Origin: Streptomyces sp. SCUT-3
Lineage (GTDB): Bacteria; Actinomycetota; Actinomycetes; Streptomycetales; Streptomycetaceae
Length of the DNA: 64,000 nt
Reading direction: 5' to 3'
Assembly (NCBI RefSeq): GCF_014083985.1
Contig: NZ_CP046907.1
Coordinates: 442,501 to 506,500 of the forward strand
Positions within the stretch are counted from its first letter, which is position 1; each line of letters opens with the position of its first letter. The notes under the pieces are model-generated. The model was given only the letters and a program-made list of their open reading frames with translations. It did no database searches and was not told the origin of the DNA. This document shows positions 8,643-19,608 of the stretch, piece by piece. Position numbers and translations under genes: made by a program.

Positions 8643-9254
8643 TCAGCCGACGGCCGGGGCCGCCTCCTCCTCGGGGGTGGTGGCCATGGCGTGCTCGACC
8701 ACGGCGATCAGGACCTCCTTGACCGTCTGCCGGTCGCGCGCGTCGCAGAGCACGACCGGGGTGGACGGGTCGAGGTCGAGCGCGTCGCGGATGGTGTCCG
8801 GCGGGTAGAAGTCGGCTCCCTCGAAGCAGTTGACCGCGACCGTGAACGGGATGCCGCGGCGCTCGAAGTAGTCGATGGCCCCGAAGCAGTCCTCCAGCCG
8901 GCGGGTGTCCGCCAGCACGACCGCGCCCAGGGCCCCCTGGGCCAGTTCGTCCCACAGGAACCAGAAGCGGTCCTGTCCGGGCGTGCCGAACAGGTACAGC
9001 ACCAGGTCCTCGCGCAGGGTGATCCGGCCGAAGTCCATCGCCACCGTGGTGGTGTGCTTCGACTCCACCCCGCTGATGTCGTCCACCGGCCGGCCGGCCT
9101 CGCTGAGCGCCTCCTCGGTGCGCAGCGGTTTGATCTCGCTGACCGCGCCGACCAGGGTGGTTTTGCCCACCCCGAATCCGCCGGCCACGAGGATCTTGAG
9201 AGCCACCGGCTCGACGTCCGGCCGGTGACGCTTGTCAGAGCGCCCGAAGACCAT
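8643..9254 (-). CDS. cvnD: Conservon small GTPase CvnD
   Basis: A 203-residue Ras-like GTPase, the last gene of a four-gene conservon that forms a membrane-associated, GPCR-like signalling complex in actinomycetes. The P-loop is GGFGVGKTT near residue 25, the switch region TTTVAMDFGRI, the G3 motif LFGTPGQDRFWF. Specificity relies on NCFEGADF, not a strict NKxD, as is usual for CvnD proteins. The start overlaps the cvnC end by 20 bases, which implies translational coupling. It ends beside the bidirectional terminator. Confidence 0.93.
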   Translation of the reverse strand: MVFGRSDKRHRPDVEPVALKILVAGGFGVGKTTLVGAVSEIKPLRTEEALSEAGRPVDDISGVESKHTTTVAMDFGRITLREDLVLYLFGTPGQDRFWFLWDELAQGALGAVVLADTRRLEDCFGAIDYFERRGIPFTVAVNCFEGADFYPPDTIRDALDLDPSTPVVLCDARDRQTVKEVLIAVVEHAMATTPEEEAAPAVG

Positions 9255-9642
9255 TGATCACCTCGCGCAGAATTCTTTCGTCCGGCAGCTGTGCCGGCGG
9301 TACGGGTCGGCTGACGCGGACCAGCTCCGCGTCCAGCAGGTCACCCAGCAGCACCCGGACCACACCAACCGGCAGGTCGAGTTCTGCGGCGATCTCCGCG
9401 ACGGACATCGGTTCGGCCCGGCACAGTTCGACGATGTCGACGTGCTCGGGAGAGAGGGTGTGCGGGAAGACGGCGTCCTCGAGCCCGTCGTCCTCCCCCT
9501 CGGAGCGGTCCTCGGCGACGACCAGGGCGATCAGGTCGAGCTTCTCCTCGGAGGAGCTGCGGGTGCGGCCGCGGGTCATCGCGTACGGCCGCACCACCGG
9601 TCCGGCCGCGTCGTCGAACCAGCCTTCCGGGTCAGACGTCAT
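9235..9642 (-). CDS. cvnC: Conservon DUF742 protein CvnC
   Basis: A 135-residue DUF742 protein. It has the typical VVRPYAMTRGRTR segment and a winged-helix-like C-terminal half (MSVAEIAAELDLPVGVVRVL, then DAELVRVSRP). In conservons it binds CvnA and CvnB and is thought to link the kinase-like protein to the GTPase. ATG overlaps the cvnB stop in ATGA, and its own 3' end overlaps cvnD, so the three genes are surely co-translated. Confidence 0.93.
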   Translation of the reverse strand: MTSDPEGWFDDAAGPVVRPYAMTRGRTRSSSEEKLDLIALVVAEDRSEGEDDGLEDAVFPHTLSPEHVDIVELCRAEPMSVAEIAAELDLPVGVVRVLLGDLLDAELVRVSRPVPPAQLPDERILREVINGLRAL

Positions 9643-10115
9643 GACGTGCTGTCACCTGTCCCTCCACCTGTGCCCCTGCGGTTAACACCCTGGCCGCTTC
9701 GGATGCCACTATCCCTCTGCGGTTCGCGGTGCGGCCCCAGGTGGACCCCCACCCTCTTGACGAGCAGCGTCATCTCGTAGGCGACCTGCCCGACGTCGGA
9801 GTCGGAGTCGGCCATGACGGCCAGGCAGCTGCCGTCGCCGGCGGCCGTGACGAACAGGAAGGCCTCGTCCATCTCCACCATGGTCTGGCGGACCTCGCCG
9901 ACGGAGAAGTGGCGGCCCACGCCCTTGGCCAGGCTGTGGAAGCCGGAGGCCACGGCCGCGAGGTGCTCGGAGTCCTCGCGCGTCAGGTTCTGCGACGAGC
10001 CCGTGGCCAGGCCGTCGCCGGAGAGCACCAGCGCTTTGCGGATGCTGCCCACCCGGGCCACCAGGTCGTCAAGGAGCCAGCTCAGCTCGCCCGTCGGATT
10101 GGTCGGTGCGGTCAT
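9639..10115 (-). CDS. cvnB: Conservon roadblock/LC7 protein CvnB
   Basis: A 158-residue roadblock/LC7 protein, the family acting as activators or scaffolds for small GTPases. The core runs from LSWLLDDLVARVGSIRKALV to VAYEMTLLVKRVG, followed by a disordered tail. The ATG at 10115 has AAGGGGA upstream and overlaps the restored cvnA stop as ATGA. It is preserved intact although cvnA just upstream carries frameshifts. Confidence 0.92.
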   Translation of the reverse strand: MTAPTNPTGELSWLLDDLVARVGSIRKALVLSGDGLATGSSQNLTREDSEHLAAVASGFHSLAKGVGRHFSVGEVRQTMVEMDEAFLFVTAAGDGSCLAVMADSDSDVGQVAYEMTLLVKRVGVHLGPHREPQRDSGIRSGQGVNRRGTGGGTGDSTS

Positions 10116-13016
10116 CGACCGTCCCCTTCTCGAGTCATTCGTGGTGCGGTGGTGCCCGGCCCCTGCGAGGGGCCCTGGGCACCGGAGTCTTCGGTGTCGG
10201 CCTCGGTGCGGCCGCGCTGCCATCCCCTCTGCAGGGACGCCATGCGGGCGCGGACCTCGTCGGCCGAGCGCTCGCGGGCCGCGGACTCCCGGGAGGAGTC
10301 CGCCCGCCCGCCGGCTCCCCCGCGCGTCGCGGCGGAGGCGCGCAACTGGGGCGCGAGGCTGGCCTGCTTGACGCGGCGCGGCAGGCCGCCCGGGCCCGCC
10401 GGGCGCGGGCGCGCCGCCGCCTCCGGGGCCGGAGCCGGGGTGGCCGCCGGGGCCGGGGCGGCCTCCGGGGCCGGGGCGGCCGCCGGAGCCGGGGTGGCCG
10501 CCGGGGCCGGGGCGGGGGTGCCGGAGGACACGCCGGACGGCTCCGGCGCCGCCTCCCGCTCCTCGGCGGGGGGCGGGTTGGCGCCCTCGGGGTCGGTGGA
10601 GCCGACCGCGCCGCCCGCCAGGGTCGCCTGGCGGCGCCGCCGCGCAGGGCGGGCGGACCGCCCGGGGCACCGTCGCCGGTGACCAGGCGCGGGGCGCGGC
10701 GGCGGGGCAGGCCCGTCCCGGTGCGGTCCCCGGCCGGCGGGGGGCCGGCGGGGCGGTCGTCCGCGGACCGGTCGCCCCGGTCGTCGGCGGGGTGGTCCCG
10801 GGGCTCGTCCCCGGCGGCCGGGCCGTCGGGGATGCCCCACTGGCGGAAGGCCTGCGAGTGCGCGGAGTCGGTGTCGCCCCGGCCGGGCCGCTCGTCCTGC
10901 CGGGCGGCCGGCGCCGCGGACCTCCCCGGCCCCGGCCCCGCTCGCGCTCGGCGTCGAGCAGTGCGCGCAGCCCGGGACCCGACGAGGAGGCGGAGTCGCC
11001 GCCGGAGCGGTCCTCGGAGCCTTCGGGACGCTCCTCCCCGGCGGCGGGGACGGCGGCCAGGCCGACCGGCGCGGGGGCGGAGGCCTTCGGCGCCCGCTGC
11101 TCGCCGGTCCGCGAGGACTCGGCGTCCTCGCTGAGCAGGCCGGAGGGGATCAGGACGACCGCGCTGGTGCCGCCGTAGGGCGAGGGGCGCAGCGAGACCC
11201 GCACGTTCTGCCGGCGGGCCAGGCGGCTGACCACGAACAGGCCCAGCCGGTCGGTGTCGGACAGCTCGAACTCGGGGGTCTCGGCGAGCCGCAGGTTGGC
11301 CTCCAGCAGGCCGTCGGGCGTCATGCCCAGTCCGCGGTCGTCGATCTCGAGGACGAAGCCGTTGGCGACCGCCTCGCCGTGCACCTGCACGGTGGTCTGC
11401 GGAGGGGAGAACACCGTGGCGTTCTCGATCAGTTCGGCGATCAGATGGGTGAGGTCGGCGACCGCGGGGCCGTTGACCGCCAGGCGGGGCAGGCGGCGGA
11501 CCTCGACGCGCTCGTAGTCCTCCACCGCGGCAATCGCGGCCCGGACCACGTCGATCAGCTGCACGGGCTTGCGCCACTGCCGGGAGGGGGCCGCCCCGGA
11601 GAGGATGACCAGGCCCTCGGCGTGCCGCCGCATGCGGGTGGCCATGTGGTCCAGACGGAAGAGGTCGGCGAGCTCCGCGGCGTCCTCGGTGCGCCGTTCC
11701 ATCGTGTCGAGCAGGGTGAGCTGACGGTGCACGAGGGCCTGGCTGCGGCGGGCGAGGTTGACGAAGACCTCCGAGACCCCGCGGCGCATCCGCGCCTGCT
11801 TGACCGCGGCCTCGACCGCCGCCGTCTGCAGGGTGCCGAGGGCCTGGCCGACCTGGCCGATCTCGTCGTCGCCGTACTCGTGCTCCGGCACCTCGGCGGC
11901 GACGTCGACGTCCTCGCCGGCGGCGAGGCGGCGCATCACGCGCGGCAGGCGGGTGCCGGAGGCCTCTAGGGCCTCCTTGCGCAGCTCGGACAGGTCGTGG
12001 GCGATCTCGCGGCCGATCCGGAAGGAGACGACGACGGAGGCGACGACGGCGATCAGGCCGAGACCCCCGGCGATGCCGGCCTTGAGGAGGACCGAGCGGG
12101 CGAAGGGCTCGACGTTGCCCTGGAAGTCCTCGACCGTCCGCCGGTGCAGCACGGCGAGGTCGTCGAGCGCGGTGGCGGTCAGGCCGCCCCACTCCTGGGC
12201 CCCGACCGCGGTGGGCGCCCCGGAGACGCCGGCCGCGACGATCCGCTCCTCTGCGGCCCGCAGCTTCCTGCCGGTGCCCCCGTGCCAGTAGTCGGAGTAC
12301 GAGCGGCGGGCCGCCTCCGAGACGGTGCCGGGGCTGTTGCCGAAGAGCATCCGCTGCTCGGCCACGGAGTCGGAGAAGGCGCGCATCTCGGCGGTGCTGG
12401 TGCGGCCCGAGGCGGCGGCGGCCGCGTACAGGGCGTCCTCGCGGGCGATGCCCTCGCGGGCCCGGGCCAGTTCGGTGAGGACGCGGGCCTGGCGGTCCAG
12501 GTCGCCGTTGTTGAGCGGGTTGACGGTGCCGAAGAAGTCGTGGGCGGCGTCGATCAGGCGGGTGTAGCTGCGGTAGGCCTCGATGCGGGTGGTCTTCGTC
12601 TCGCTGATGCCGGTGCGCAGCTCGCCGATGTCGCCGAGCCGGTCGACCACGGTGTCCATCCGCGTGAGCGAGGACTGCCGCAGGGCGGAGCGCAGGTTCT
12701 CCTCCGCCGCGACCTCGCGGAACGCCTCGACGGCCTCGTCGGTGGCGTCCTGGCTGCGTTCCAGGTCCGCCCGCGCGGTGGAGCGCCGCGGGTCGGCGAG
12801 GTAGACGAGGGCTTCGCGACGTTCGTGCTGAAGGGTTTCGACCACCTCGTCCAAGGGGTAGCCAATGCCCTGGGTGATCCTCTCCACACCGAGGAGGCCC
12901 ACGACGTCGCGGCCGGTGACCACCGAGGCGAAACCCCAGATGCCGATGAGGGACACCAGCGGCACCATGAGCAACGCCACGATCTTCCGGCGGATCGATT
13001 TCCCGGAGCCGCGCAT
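10112..13016 (-). CDS. cvnA: Conservon sensor kinase-like protein CvnA, interrupted by two frameshifts
   Basis: A membrane histidine-kinase-like protein. It has a transmembrane helix near the N-terminus (ALLMVPLVSLIGIWGFASVV), a nitrate-sensor-like helical ectodomain (~290 residues), a second helix (GIAGGLGLIAVVASVVVSF), a HAMP-like linker, and an HATPase region (ELIENATVF, then DRGLGMTPDGL). After the ATPase the proline/alanine linker shifts frame twice, near 10,900-10,945 and near 10,625-10,650. The typical CvnA end (RRVKQASLAPQLR, ARMASLQRGWQRGR) then appears and stops in an ATGA overlap with cvnB. Both shifts sit in G/C runs, so sequencing error is likely. The start is uncertain: ATG 13016 has GGGGAGG too close, and ATG 13121 has none. 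Confidence 0.85.
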
Positions 13017-13263
13017 ACCCTCCCCAACGCCAGTCCCGCGAACGGGTGGTGGTCCGTCAAACGGCGCGAGCTTACTACTGACGGAGGACCCCTTCGAAGC
13101 CACGTGCGGCCGTTTGTCCATGTCAGAACGGCAGAGCCATCCGGAATTGTCCCTTCTTCTTCGGACATCACGGCAACCCTTTCGACCGTTTTTGACACCT
13201 TGTCAAGAACCTGCCGCCGGAGGCGACTGCATAGTTCCGCACCCCACGGGCAACAGGACCATC

Positions 13264-13668
13264 ATGGAAACGGTGGACGACCCGCAGCCTCTCTGGACCG
13301 AGGAGCCTGTGGGAACACCCCGGATGCCCGACCCGGTGCGCAACGCCGCGGTACGGGCCGTGATCTCGGTATCGGTCACCCTGGTGGCGACGATGGTCGC
13401 GGTGCTCGGCGCGCTCGCCCGGGCCTGGATGGCCGCCCCGTCGGTGCTGCTGGCCATAGCCTGCACGATCGCCGCCACCTGGGCGGTCCTGGACGTGTGG
13501 GTGACCCGGCAGGTGTGGAACCAGCGGCACGGGGTGCTCTCCAGCCCCAGCAGCGCCGCCCGCCGACTCCGGCGGGAGCGCCGCCGCGCCCGCCGGGCCG
13601 GGCGGGCACGGGGGGCCGGGCGCACCGCCCGGCCCGAGGCCCGCAGGGACCTCCTCTTCCGGGCCTGA
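13264..13668 (+). CDS. Small two-helix membrane protein, unknown function
   Basis: 134 residues. An acidic N-terminus is followed by two predicted membrane helices (VISVSVTLVATMVAVLGALA and VLLAIACTIAATWAVLDVWV) and a very basic cytoplasmic tail rich in arginine (about residues 98-134). The ATG has AGGA upstream. It is transcribed away from the conservon. The short C-terminal basic tail could bind nucleic acid or lipid, but no function can be assigned. Confidence 0.75.
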   Translation: METVDDPQPLWTEEPVGTPRMPDPVRNAAVRAVISVSVTLVATMVAVLGALARAWMAAPSVLLAIACTIAATWAVLDVWVTRQVWNQRHGVLSSPSSAARRLRRERRRARRAGRARGAGRTARPEARRDLLFRA

Positions 13669-13677
13669 GCGCAGCAC

Positions 13678-13724
13678 GGCGGCGGGCGCGGCCGGACGGT
13701 GACCGTCCGGCCGCGCCCGCCGCC
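13678..13724. terminator. Perfect 23-bp terminator stem
   Basis: Two 23-base arms (13678-13700 and 13702-13724) are exact complements with a single central base, so the real loop is the innermost few bases. TTTCA follows. It starts 10 bases after the small membrane protein stop. Confidence 0.85.
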
Positions 13725-13728
13725 GTTT

Positions 13729-13817
13729 CACGCACGTGTGCGCGTGCGTGTGCGTGTGTGTGCGTGTGCATGCAGGCGCGTGCGCGTTCGTGCGTGCGCG
13801 CATGCGTGTGCGCGCGC
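13729..13817. repeat. Alternating purine-pyrimidine tract (potential Z-DNA)
   Basis: Strict alternation of purine and pyrimidine over 13729-13774 (46 nt), 13776-13787 and 13789-13817, mostly TG and CG steps, with only a few breaks. Such tracts readily adopt left-handed Z-DNA under negative supercoiling. It sits between a convergent pair of genes, directly after the terminator and 30 bases from the stop of the SMC-like gene. Confidence 0.85.
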
Positions 13818-13846
13818 CGTTCCTTAACGCCCCGGGAGCGCCCGGG

Positions 13847-16800
13847 TCACTCCTGCTCGTGCTGCGGGCCGCGCCGGAAGATGCGGGTGGCGGTGACCTC
13901 CCCCACGGTCCGGTCGTCCGGGCGCGGGGCGGGGATGCCGCGGCGCAGGTGCTCCTCGACCGAGATGAACTTCTGCCCCATCCTCAGGTCCGCGTCGTTG
14001 CGCAGCCGCACCACCAGCGGGAACTCGGCCAGCGCGGTGGTGTCGAACAGGCCGGTGGTGTAGAGCAGCTGCACTCCGAGCGCGTCGGCGACCGCCCGCT
14101 GGAGCTCCAGCAGGTAGGTGGCGTTGGCGCGGCCGATGGGGTTGTCCAGGAACAGGGTGCCCGCGTGGCGGCGGCGCGAGCGGCCGCGGTCGTTGCTGCG
14201 CAGCGCGGCCATCGTGCAGTACAGGGCGATGGCGGCGGTCAGCAGCTGGCCGCCGGAGAAGACGTCGCCCATCTGCCCGACGGGGACGCGCTCGGCCCGC
14301 AGCACCGCGTCGGGCTTGAGGATCTCCACCGAGACGCCCTTGGGCCGCAGGGCCGCGTGGACCGAGCGCAGCAGCAGGGTCATGCCGTCGCGGCGGCCGA
14401 AGTCCTGCCGGGACGCGGTGCCGTCCTTGCGCAGGGAGGCGCGGGTGGCCTCGTCGACCACCTCCCCCAGGCGTTCGGTGAGCGTGGCCTGGTCCGGGTC
14501 CTCGAAGCGGATGCGCAGGAACTCCTGGCCCGACCACTCCCCCAGCCCCTCGGGGAGCCGGGAGAGGCGCTGCGCGGAGCGCAGGGTGGCCAGTGACGCC
14601 TCGACCAGTCCGCGCAGCCGGTCCACGATGCTGCCGCGGTTGCGCTCCAGCTGCTCGAGTTCGTCGGTGAGCACCCGCAGGCGCGGGGCGAACGCGGCGG
14701 CCCAGGCGGCGGCGTGCTCGGGCAGGGAGGACGCGGGCAGTTCGCGGATCTGCCGGCGGGCGGGGGTGCGCACCTGCTCGTAGCGGGCGGAGTTGGCGTG
14801 CCGGACCAGGACGTCGCACGCCTCGCGCACCCGGGACTCGGCGGCCGACAGGTCCGCCGCGCAGCCGCGCAGCGAGCGGCGGGCCTCGGCCGCGGCGGTG
14901 CGGGCAGCCTCCAGGGTCCCGTCGAAGGGGGACGCCCCGGGGCCGTCGGCCTGCTCGTCGTCGGCGGCCGGGCCGTCGCGCAGGAGGTCGCGCAGGAGGG
15001 CGGCGATCTCGTCGAAGCCGGCGGCGGAGTCCTCGGCGGCCCGGTGGGCGCGGACCAGTTCGGCGTGCCGGGCGCGGGCGGACTCCAGGGCGTCGGTGCG
15101 GGAGGCGAGTTCGGCGCCGACCGAGCGCAGCAGGGACTGGGCGTGGGCGACGCCGTCGGGGACGAGCTCCTCGGGCAGCTCGGTGTGCGCGGTGCCGTCC
15201 GCGGGGGCGTGCCGCTCGGCCTCGCCCCTCAGGCGGCCGAGCTGCTCGCTGGCGGCCGCGGAGCGGGACTCCAGGGTGTGCACCAGGGTCTCGGCGCGGG
15301 CGGCGGCGGCCTGCCGGGAGGGGCCGTCCGCGCCGTCGGTGTCCTCCAGCAGCGCCGCGGCGCGGGTGCGGACCTTGTTGGTCAGCCGGTCGAGTTCGGC
15401 GAGCGCGGCGCTCTCGGCGCTCTCGGCGCGGGCCTGTTCGGCGCGCAGGTCGGTTCCGACGCCGACCTGCTCGTACACCTGGGAGGCGGCCCGGTACGCC
15501 TCGCGCAGGGCCGGCAGGGAGGCGCGGGGCGCCTCCTGCGGGAGTTCCCCGGGCCCCTCCTCGGGGAGGTCGTCGGGGGCTCCGGCGATGTCGGCGCGTT
15601 CGGCGCGCAGGGTGCGGGCGGTGCGGCGGGCGTCGTCGGCGGCCCGCTGGGCGGCCCGGCGGTCCTCGTCGGCGGTGCGGGCGCGGGCCAGGAACTCCTG
15701 GGCGCGCTCTCCGCCTCGGCGGCCTCGTCCGCCAGTTCGCGGGCCCTGCGCTGCCAGGCGGGGCGCTCGCGCAGGCGGAAGGCGAGGCCGGACAGGGCGT
15801 CGGCGCGGCGGCGGGCCCGCTGCGCCGCCTCCTGCCGCTCGTCGCGCAGGCGGGCGGCCTCGGCGGCGGCCTCGTCGGCCTCCGCGCGGGCCTCCCGGGC
15901 CGCGGTCAGGCGCCGTTCGGCCGCCGCGGCCCGCTCGCGGGCCTCGGCCGCGGCGGCGGCCAGCTCGGCGAGGCGCCCTCCGGGCAGCCGGCGCGCCAGG
16001 AGGCCAGCCGGGCGGCGAGGGAGCGGTCGTGGGTGAGCCGGGCGGCCAGGGAGCGGATCTCCTGGTCGCGGGCGACGGCGCGCTCGCGCAGGGCGCGGCG
16101 TTCGCCGTCGGCCGCGTTCTCGTCGTGCATCGCCGGGTTCGGCGGCACGAGGAAGACGTCGGGCTCCGCCTCCGCGGAGGGGGCGGGGGCGAGCAGGGCG
16201 GCGGCGGTCCCGACGGCGACGGTGGAGCGCGGCAGCAGGGACGCCTCGGCGAGGACCTCGCGGGCGCGCAGGTAGCTGTCGGGGTCGGTGACGACCACGC
16301 CGTCGACCAGTTCGGGGCGCGCGGCCAGGACGGCCGCGTGGTCGGCGGGGTCCACGGACTGGGCGAGGTAGCGCCAGCCGGGCAGCGCCGGGACGCCGTG
16401 CTCGCCGAGGTGCTCGACGGTGGCCAGGACGTCGGGGCCGGGGGGCAGCAGTCCCCCGTCGCCGAGCGCGGCCAGGATCCGGGAGTCGTCGGCGGCGGCG
16501 GTGCGCAGGTCGAACAGCTGGCGCTCGGCGGAGGCGACGGCGGTGTCGAGCAGTTCGCGCAGCGTCTGCGCGCAGACGTCGAGCACCTCGACGGTCAGGG
16601 CGTCGCCCTCGCGGAGGCGGCGGGCGGCGTCCCGGGCCGCCCGGACGGCGCCGTCCGGGCGCGCGGCGCCGGGGTCCTGCGCGGGTTCCGCGGGCCCTGC
16701 GGACTCCGCGGACTCCTCGGATTCCGAGGGGGCCCGGGCCGGGCGAGGGGGGAGGCTGAGGAGTTCGGCCAGGCGCTCCTCTCCCGCGAGGGACTCCGCG

Positions 16801-18580
16801 GCCCGGTACTCGGCCGCGTGGGCGGCCTCCTCCTTGTCCGCGGTCGGCCGCGCGGGCGGCGGCGAGGTCGGCGCGGGCCTCCTCGGCGGCCGCGTCCCTG
16901 GCCCGGTCGGCGGCCGCGCGGGCGGCGTCGCGGGCCTGCTCCCAGGCCGTCCCGGCGGCACCGGCGTGCTCGCCCGCCTCCAGGGCGGCGCGCGCCGGGT
17001 CGGACTCGGGGGCGCCGGCGTCGATCCAGCCGGCCCGCACCGCCTGTTCGGTCTCCTGCTCGACCTCGGCCAGCCGCTGGCGCAGGTGCTCGGCCTCGCT
17101 GCGGGCCTTCTGCACGGCGGTGGCGGCGGCGGTGGCGTCCCGGTGGGCGGCCTCGCCCTCCTCCTGCAGGGCGGCGGCGCGCTCCTCCAGTTCGTCGGCG
17201 TGCCGCTCGGCCTGGGCGGCCGCCGACTGCAGGGCGCGCACCAGGTCGGCGGCGGCGCGGGCGCGGGCGGCCAGCGCGGGGGCGGCGTCGCGTTCGGCCT
17301 CGCGGATGGCGGCGGCCACCCGGGCGGCGCGGTCGGCCGCGGCGCGGTGGCGCAGGACGACCTCGGTGGCCTGCCAGGCGGAGTGCAGGTGCGGGCGTCG
17401 TTGAGTTCGCGGCGCAGGCGGCGGGCGTCCTTCTCGGCCGCGGCCAGGCTGAGCGAGGCGTGGCGGTGGGCGAGTTCGGCGGCGATCAGGGGCGCTGCGG
17501 CCCCGGGCGCGGTCGGCGTCGGCGGCCGCGGCGGACGCGTCGTCGACGGCCTCGGCGAGCTCGGCGGCGCGTCCGCGTTCCTCGGTCCCCCGCAGGGACA
17601 GGCGCCTGGCCAGGACGCGGGCCCGCGCTCGGCCCGGCGTGGACGCCGCGGGCGCCCTCCCGGGCGGCGGTGGCCTCCACGATGCGGCCCAGCAGGTCGA
17701 CGGAGCCGGCGGTGAAGTTCGTTCGGCGGTCAGTTCGGCGCGGCGGCCGAGCTTGCCGGCGAAGCCGTGGACGAGGTCGGCCAGTCCGTCGGTGTCGCGG
17801 GTGTCGGTGACGGCGCGCAGCAGCAGGTCGGTGAAGTCGGAGTCGTTCTTGACCGCGAACAGGCCGGCGGCCTCGCCCTCGTCGGCGTTCATCTCCCTCT
17901 GGTAACGGAAGAGTTCGGGGTCCAGGCCGAGTTCGCCAAGGTGCTCGTTCCAGCGCTCGTGGACCTCCTCCCAGACCACGTCCAGGTGGGGGTACGCCTT
18001 GCCGGCCTCCATGAGGGCGTCGCGGAAGCCCTTCATGGTGCGGCGGCGGCCGGTGGCGCCGGAGGCCCCCTCGGCGGCGGGGCGCACCGCGTTGCCCTCG
18101 GCGACGGGCAGGTTGTCCAGGGACAGCCCGGGCCGGGGCGGAAGGTACCAGGCCTCGGCGAACTTGCGGGGTCGGAGGAGACCTGGCGGCCGCGCCACTC
18201 GCTGACCTTGCCGACGACGACCGGCTCGCCGGTGACGGTGTGCTGCCACTCCAGGGCGACGTGGCCGCAGTCGTCGGCGAGGAGGAACTTGCGCAGCACG
18301 CCGGAGCTGGCGCCGCCGAGGGTGTTGCGGTGGCCGGGCAGCATGACCGAGAAGATCAGCTTGAGCAGGACGGACTTGCCGCCGCCGTTCTCCAGGAAGA
18401 GGACGCCGGCGGGGGCGGGGCGGCGGGGCGGTCCCGCCGGCTCCTCGCCGAACAGCTCGGCCTGGGTGGGCGCCGGCTCGGGGACGAGGTCGCCGACGCC
18501 GCGCAGGTCCAGGACGGTGTCGGCGTAGCGCGCACCGGCGGCCCGATGGAGTACAGGCGGACCCGGGACAGCTCGTACAT
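13847..18580 (-). pseudogene. SMC/MukB-like ATPase (JetC-like) with many frameshifts
   Basis: A condensin-type ATPase of about 1,570 residues if repaired. It starts MYELSRVRLYSIGP. The Walker A is LENGGGKSVLLKL near residue 75. Long alanine/glutamate/arginine coiled coils flank a hinge-like centre (DVFLVPPNPAMHDENAADGERR). The C-terminal head has the signature FSGGQLLTAA and Walker B LFLDNPIGRANATYL. The reading frame changes at least eight times (near 18,545, 18,175, 17,730, 17,640, 17,500, 17,400, 16,860, 15,975 and 15,720), each time between segments that join naturally. GGAAAG precedes the ATG. It is most like MukB/MksB/JetC in domain order. Whether it is a genuine pseudogene or a consensus artefact is open. 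Confidence 0.75.
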
Positions 18581-18643
18581 GGTGCGGACTTTCCGTGTGA
18601 ACGTGTGTGGGGCGGTGCGGGGTGCGGAGGGGACGGGCCGCCG

Positions 18644-19505
18644 TCAGCCGTGGAAGGGCAGGCCGGCCCCGGGGCGAGGCCGTCGTCCTCGTCCGGGGGC
18701 AGGAGCGTGGGGGTGCCGTCGCCCACCACCACCACTCCCAGGTCGAGCAGTTCGGCCATGGCGGCGCCGCCGGCCAGGTCCCGGACCTGGAGCTGGTAGC
18801 GGGCGGTGGTGCGTAGTGCCGCCGGCCTCGTCGCCGGTGCGCTGGAGGAAGCCGGAGTCGACGAGGAAGGCCACGGCCTTGCCGACGATGCCGATCGTGG
18901 ATCCGGCCAGGCGGCGGGCGTCCTTGGTGGCGCCGGTGGCGCTGCGGCGGGTGTAGACCCGCCAGGCGGCCTCCAGGCCGGGCGCGTCGGTGGCCGGGTC
19001 GGTGACCTCGCCCTGCTCGGCGGCCCGCTCCTCCAGGCGGCGGCAGGCCTGGCGGACGAAGGAGTCCACGCCGTTGACGGTGATCCGCCCGACGTAGCCG
19101 TCGTCGGCGAGGTCCTCGGGCGGGGGAAGGCCATGGCGGCGACGGCCAGGTGGGCCAGGCCGTGCAGGAAGCGGTCGGTGGAGTCGGCGGCGGCCCGGCG
19201 CGAGTAGTCGCCGGTGCGGACGGCGAAGACGGAGTCCTCCGCGGCGGCGACGGCCATGCCGGCGCGGGCGGAGACCTCCAGCACCACCAGGCCGAGTCCG
19301 GTGCGACGGCGTCGGCCAGCCGGGCGAAGGCGGGGTCGTCGCGGTGGCGGCGGACCAGTTCGGCGTACCAGGTCGCGGGCCGGCAGGAGCTTGGGCTGGA
19401 GGCCGAAGGAGACCAGCCGCGCGGCGTCGGCCACGTCGGCGGGGGTGACGGGTCCCGCCCCTCGCGCGGGGCCGGCTCGGTGCCGTCGTCGAACTCGTCG
19501 CTCAC
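18644..19505 (-). pseudogene. MukE/JetB-like small subunit, frameshifted
   Basis: A restored protein of about 285 residues, from MSDEFDDGTEPAP to AGLPFHG. Coherent pieces lie in different frames: TPADVADAARLVSFGLQPKL, WYAELVRRHRDDPAFARLAD, LEVSARAGMAVAAAEDSVF, DSFVRQACRRLEERAAEQGE and YQLQVRDLAGGAAMAELLDL. At least five single-base shifts occur in 860 bases; the last is in a GGGG run near 18,670. The mixed helical/winged-helix character and its place between the kleisin-like and SMC-like genes suggest the MukE/JetB role; sequence identity to those families was not tested. The GTG start has GGAG 8 bases upstream. Confidence 0.6.
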
Positions 19506-19608
19506 GGGTGGTGCTCCAGGTGGTGGTGGGACTGCAGGGGCGGGCGGGGGGCGTGGTGCGGCATGGTGTGTGGTGCGGGCACGGCGGGGCCACCGGCCGG
19601 TCGGGCGG

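Noticed and set aside
9639-13121. A single cvnA-cvnB fusion protein
   Set aside because: The frame is open through both, but the linker part is out-of-frame proline/arginine sequence. The true CvnA C-terminus lies in another frame and ends exactly in an ATGA overlap with cvnB.
12900-13847. A JetD-like toprim nuclease gene completing a Wadjet system
   Set aside because: Only the small membrane-protein gene, a terminator and the alternating tract lie downstream of the SMC-like gene. Upstream of the operon is the divergent pxpA.
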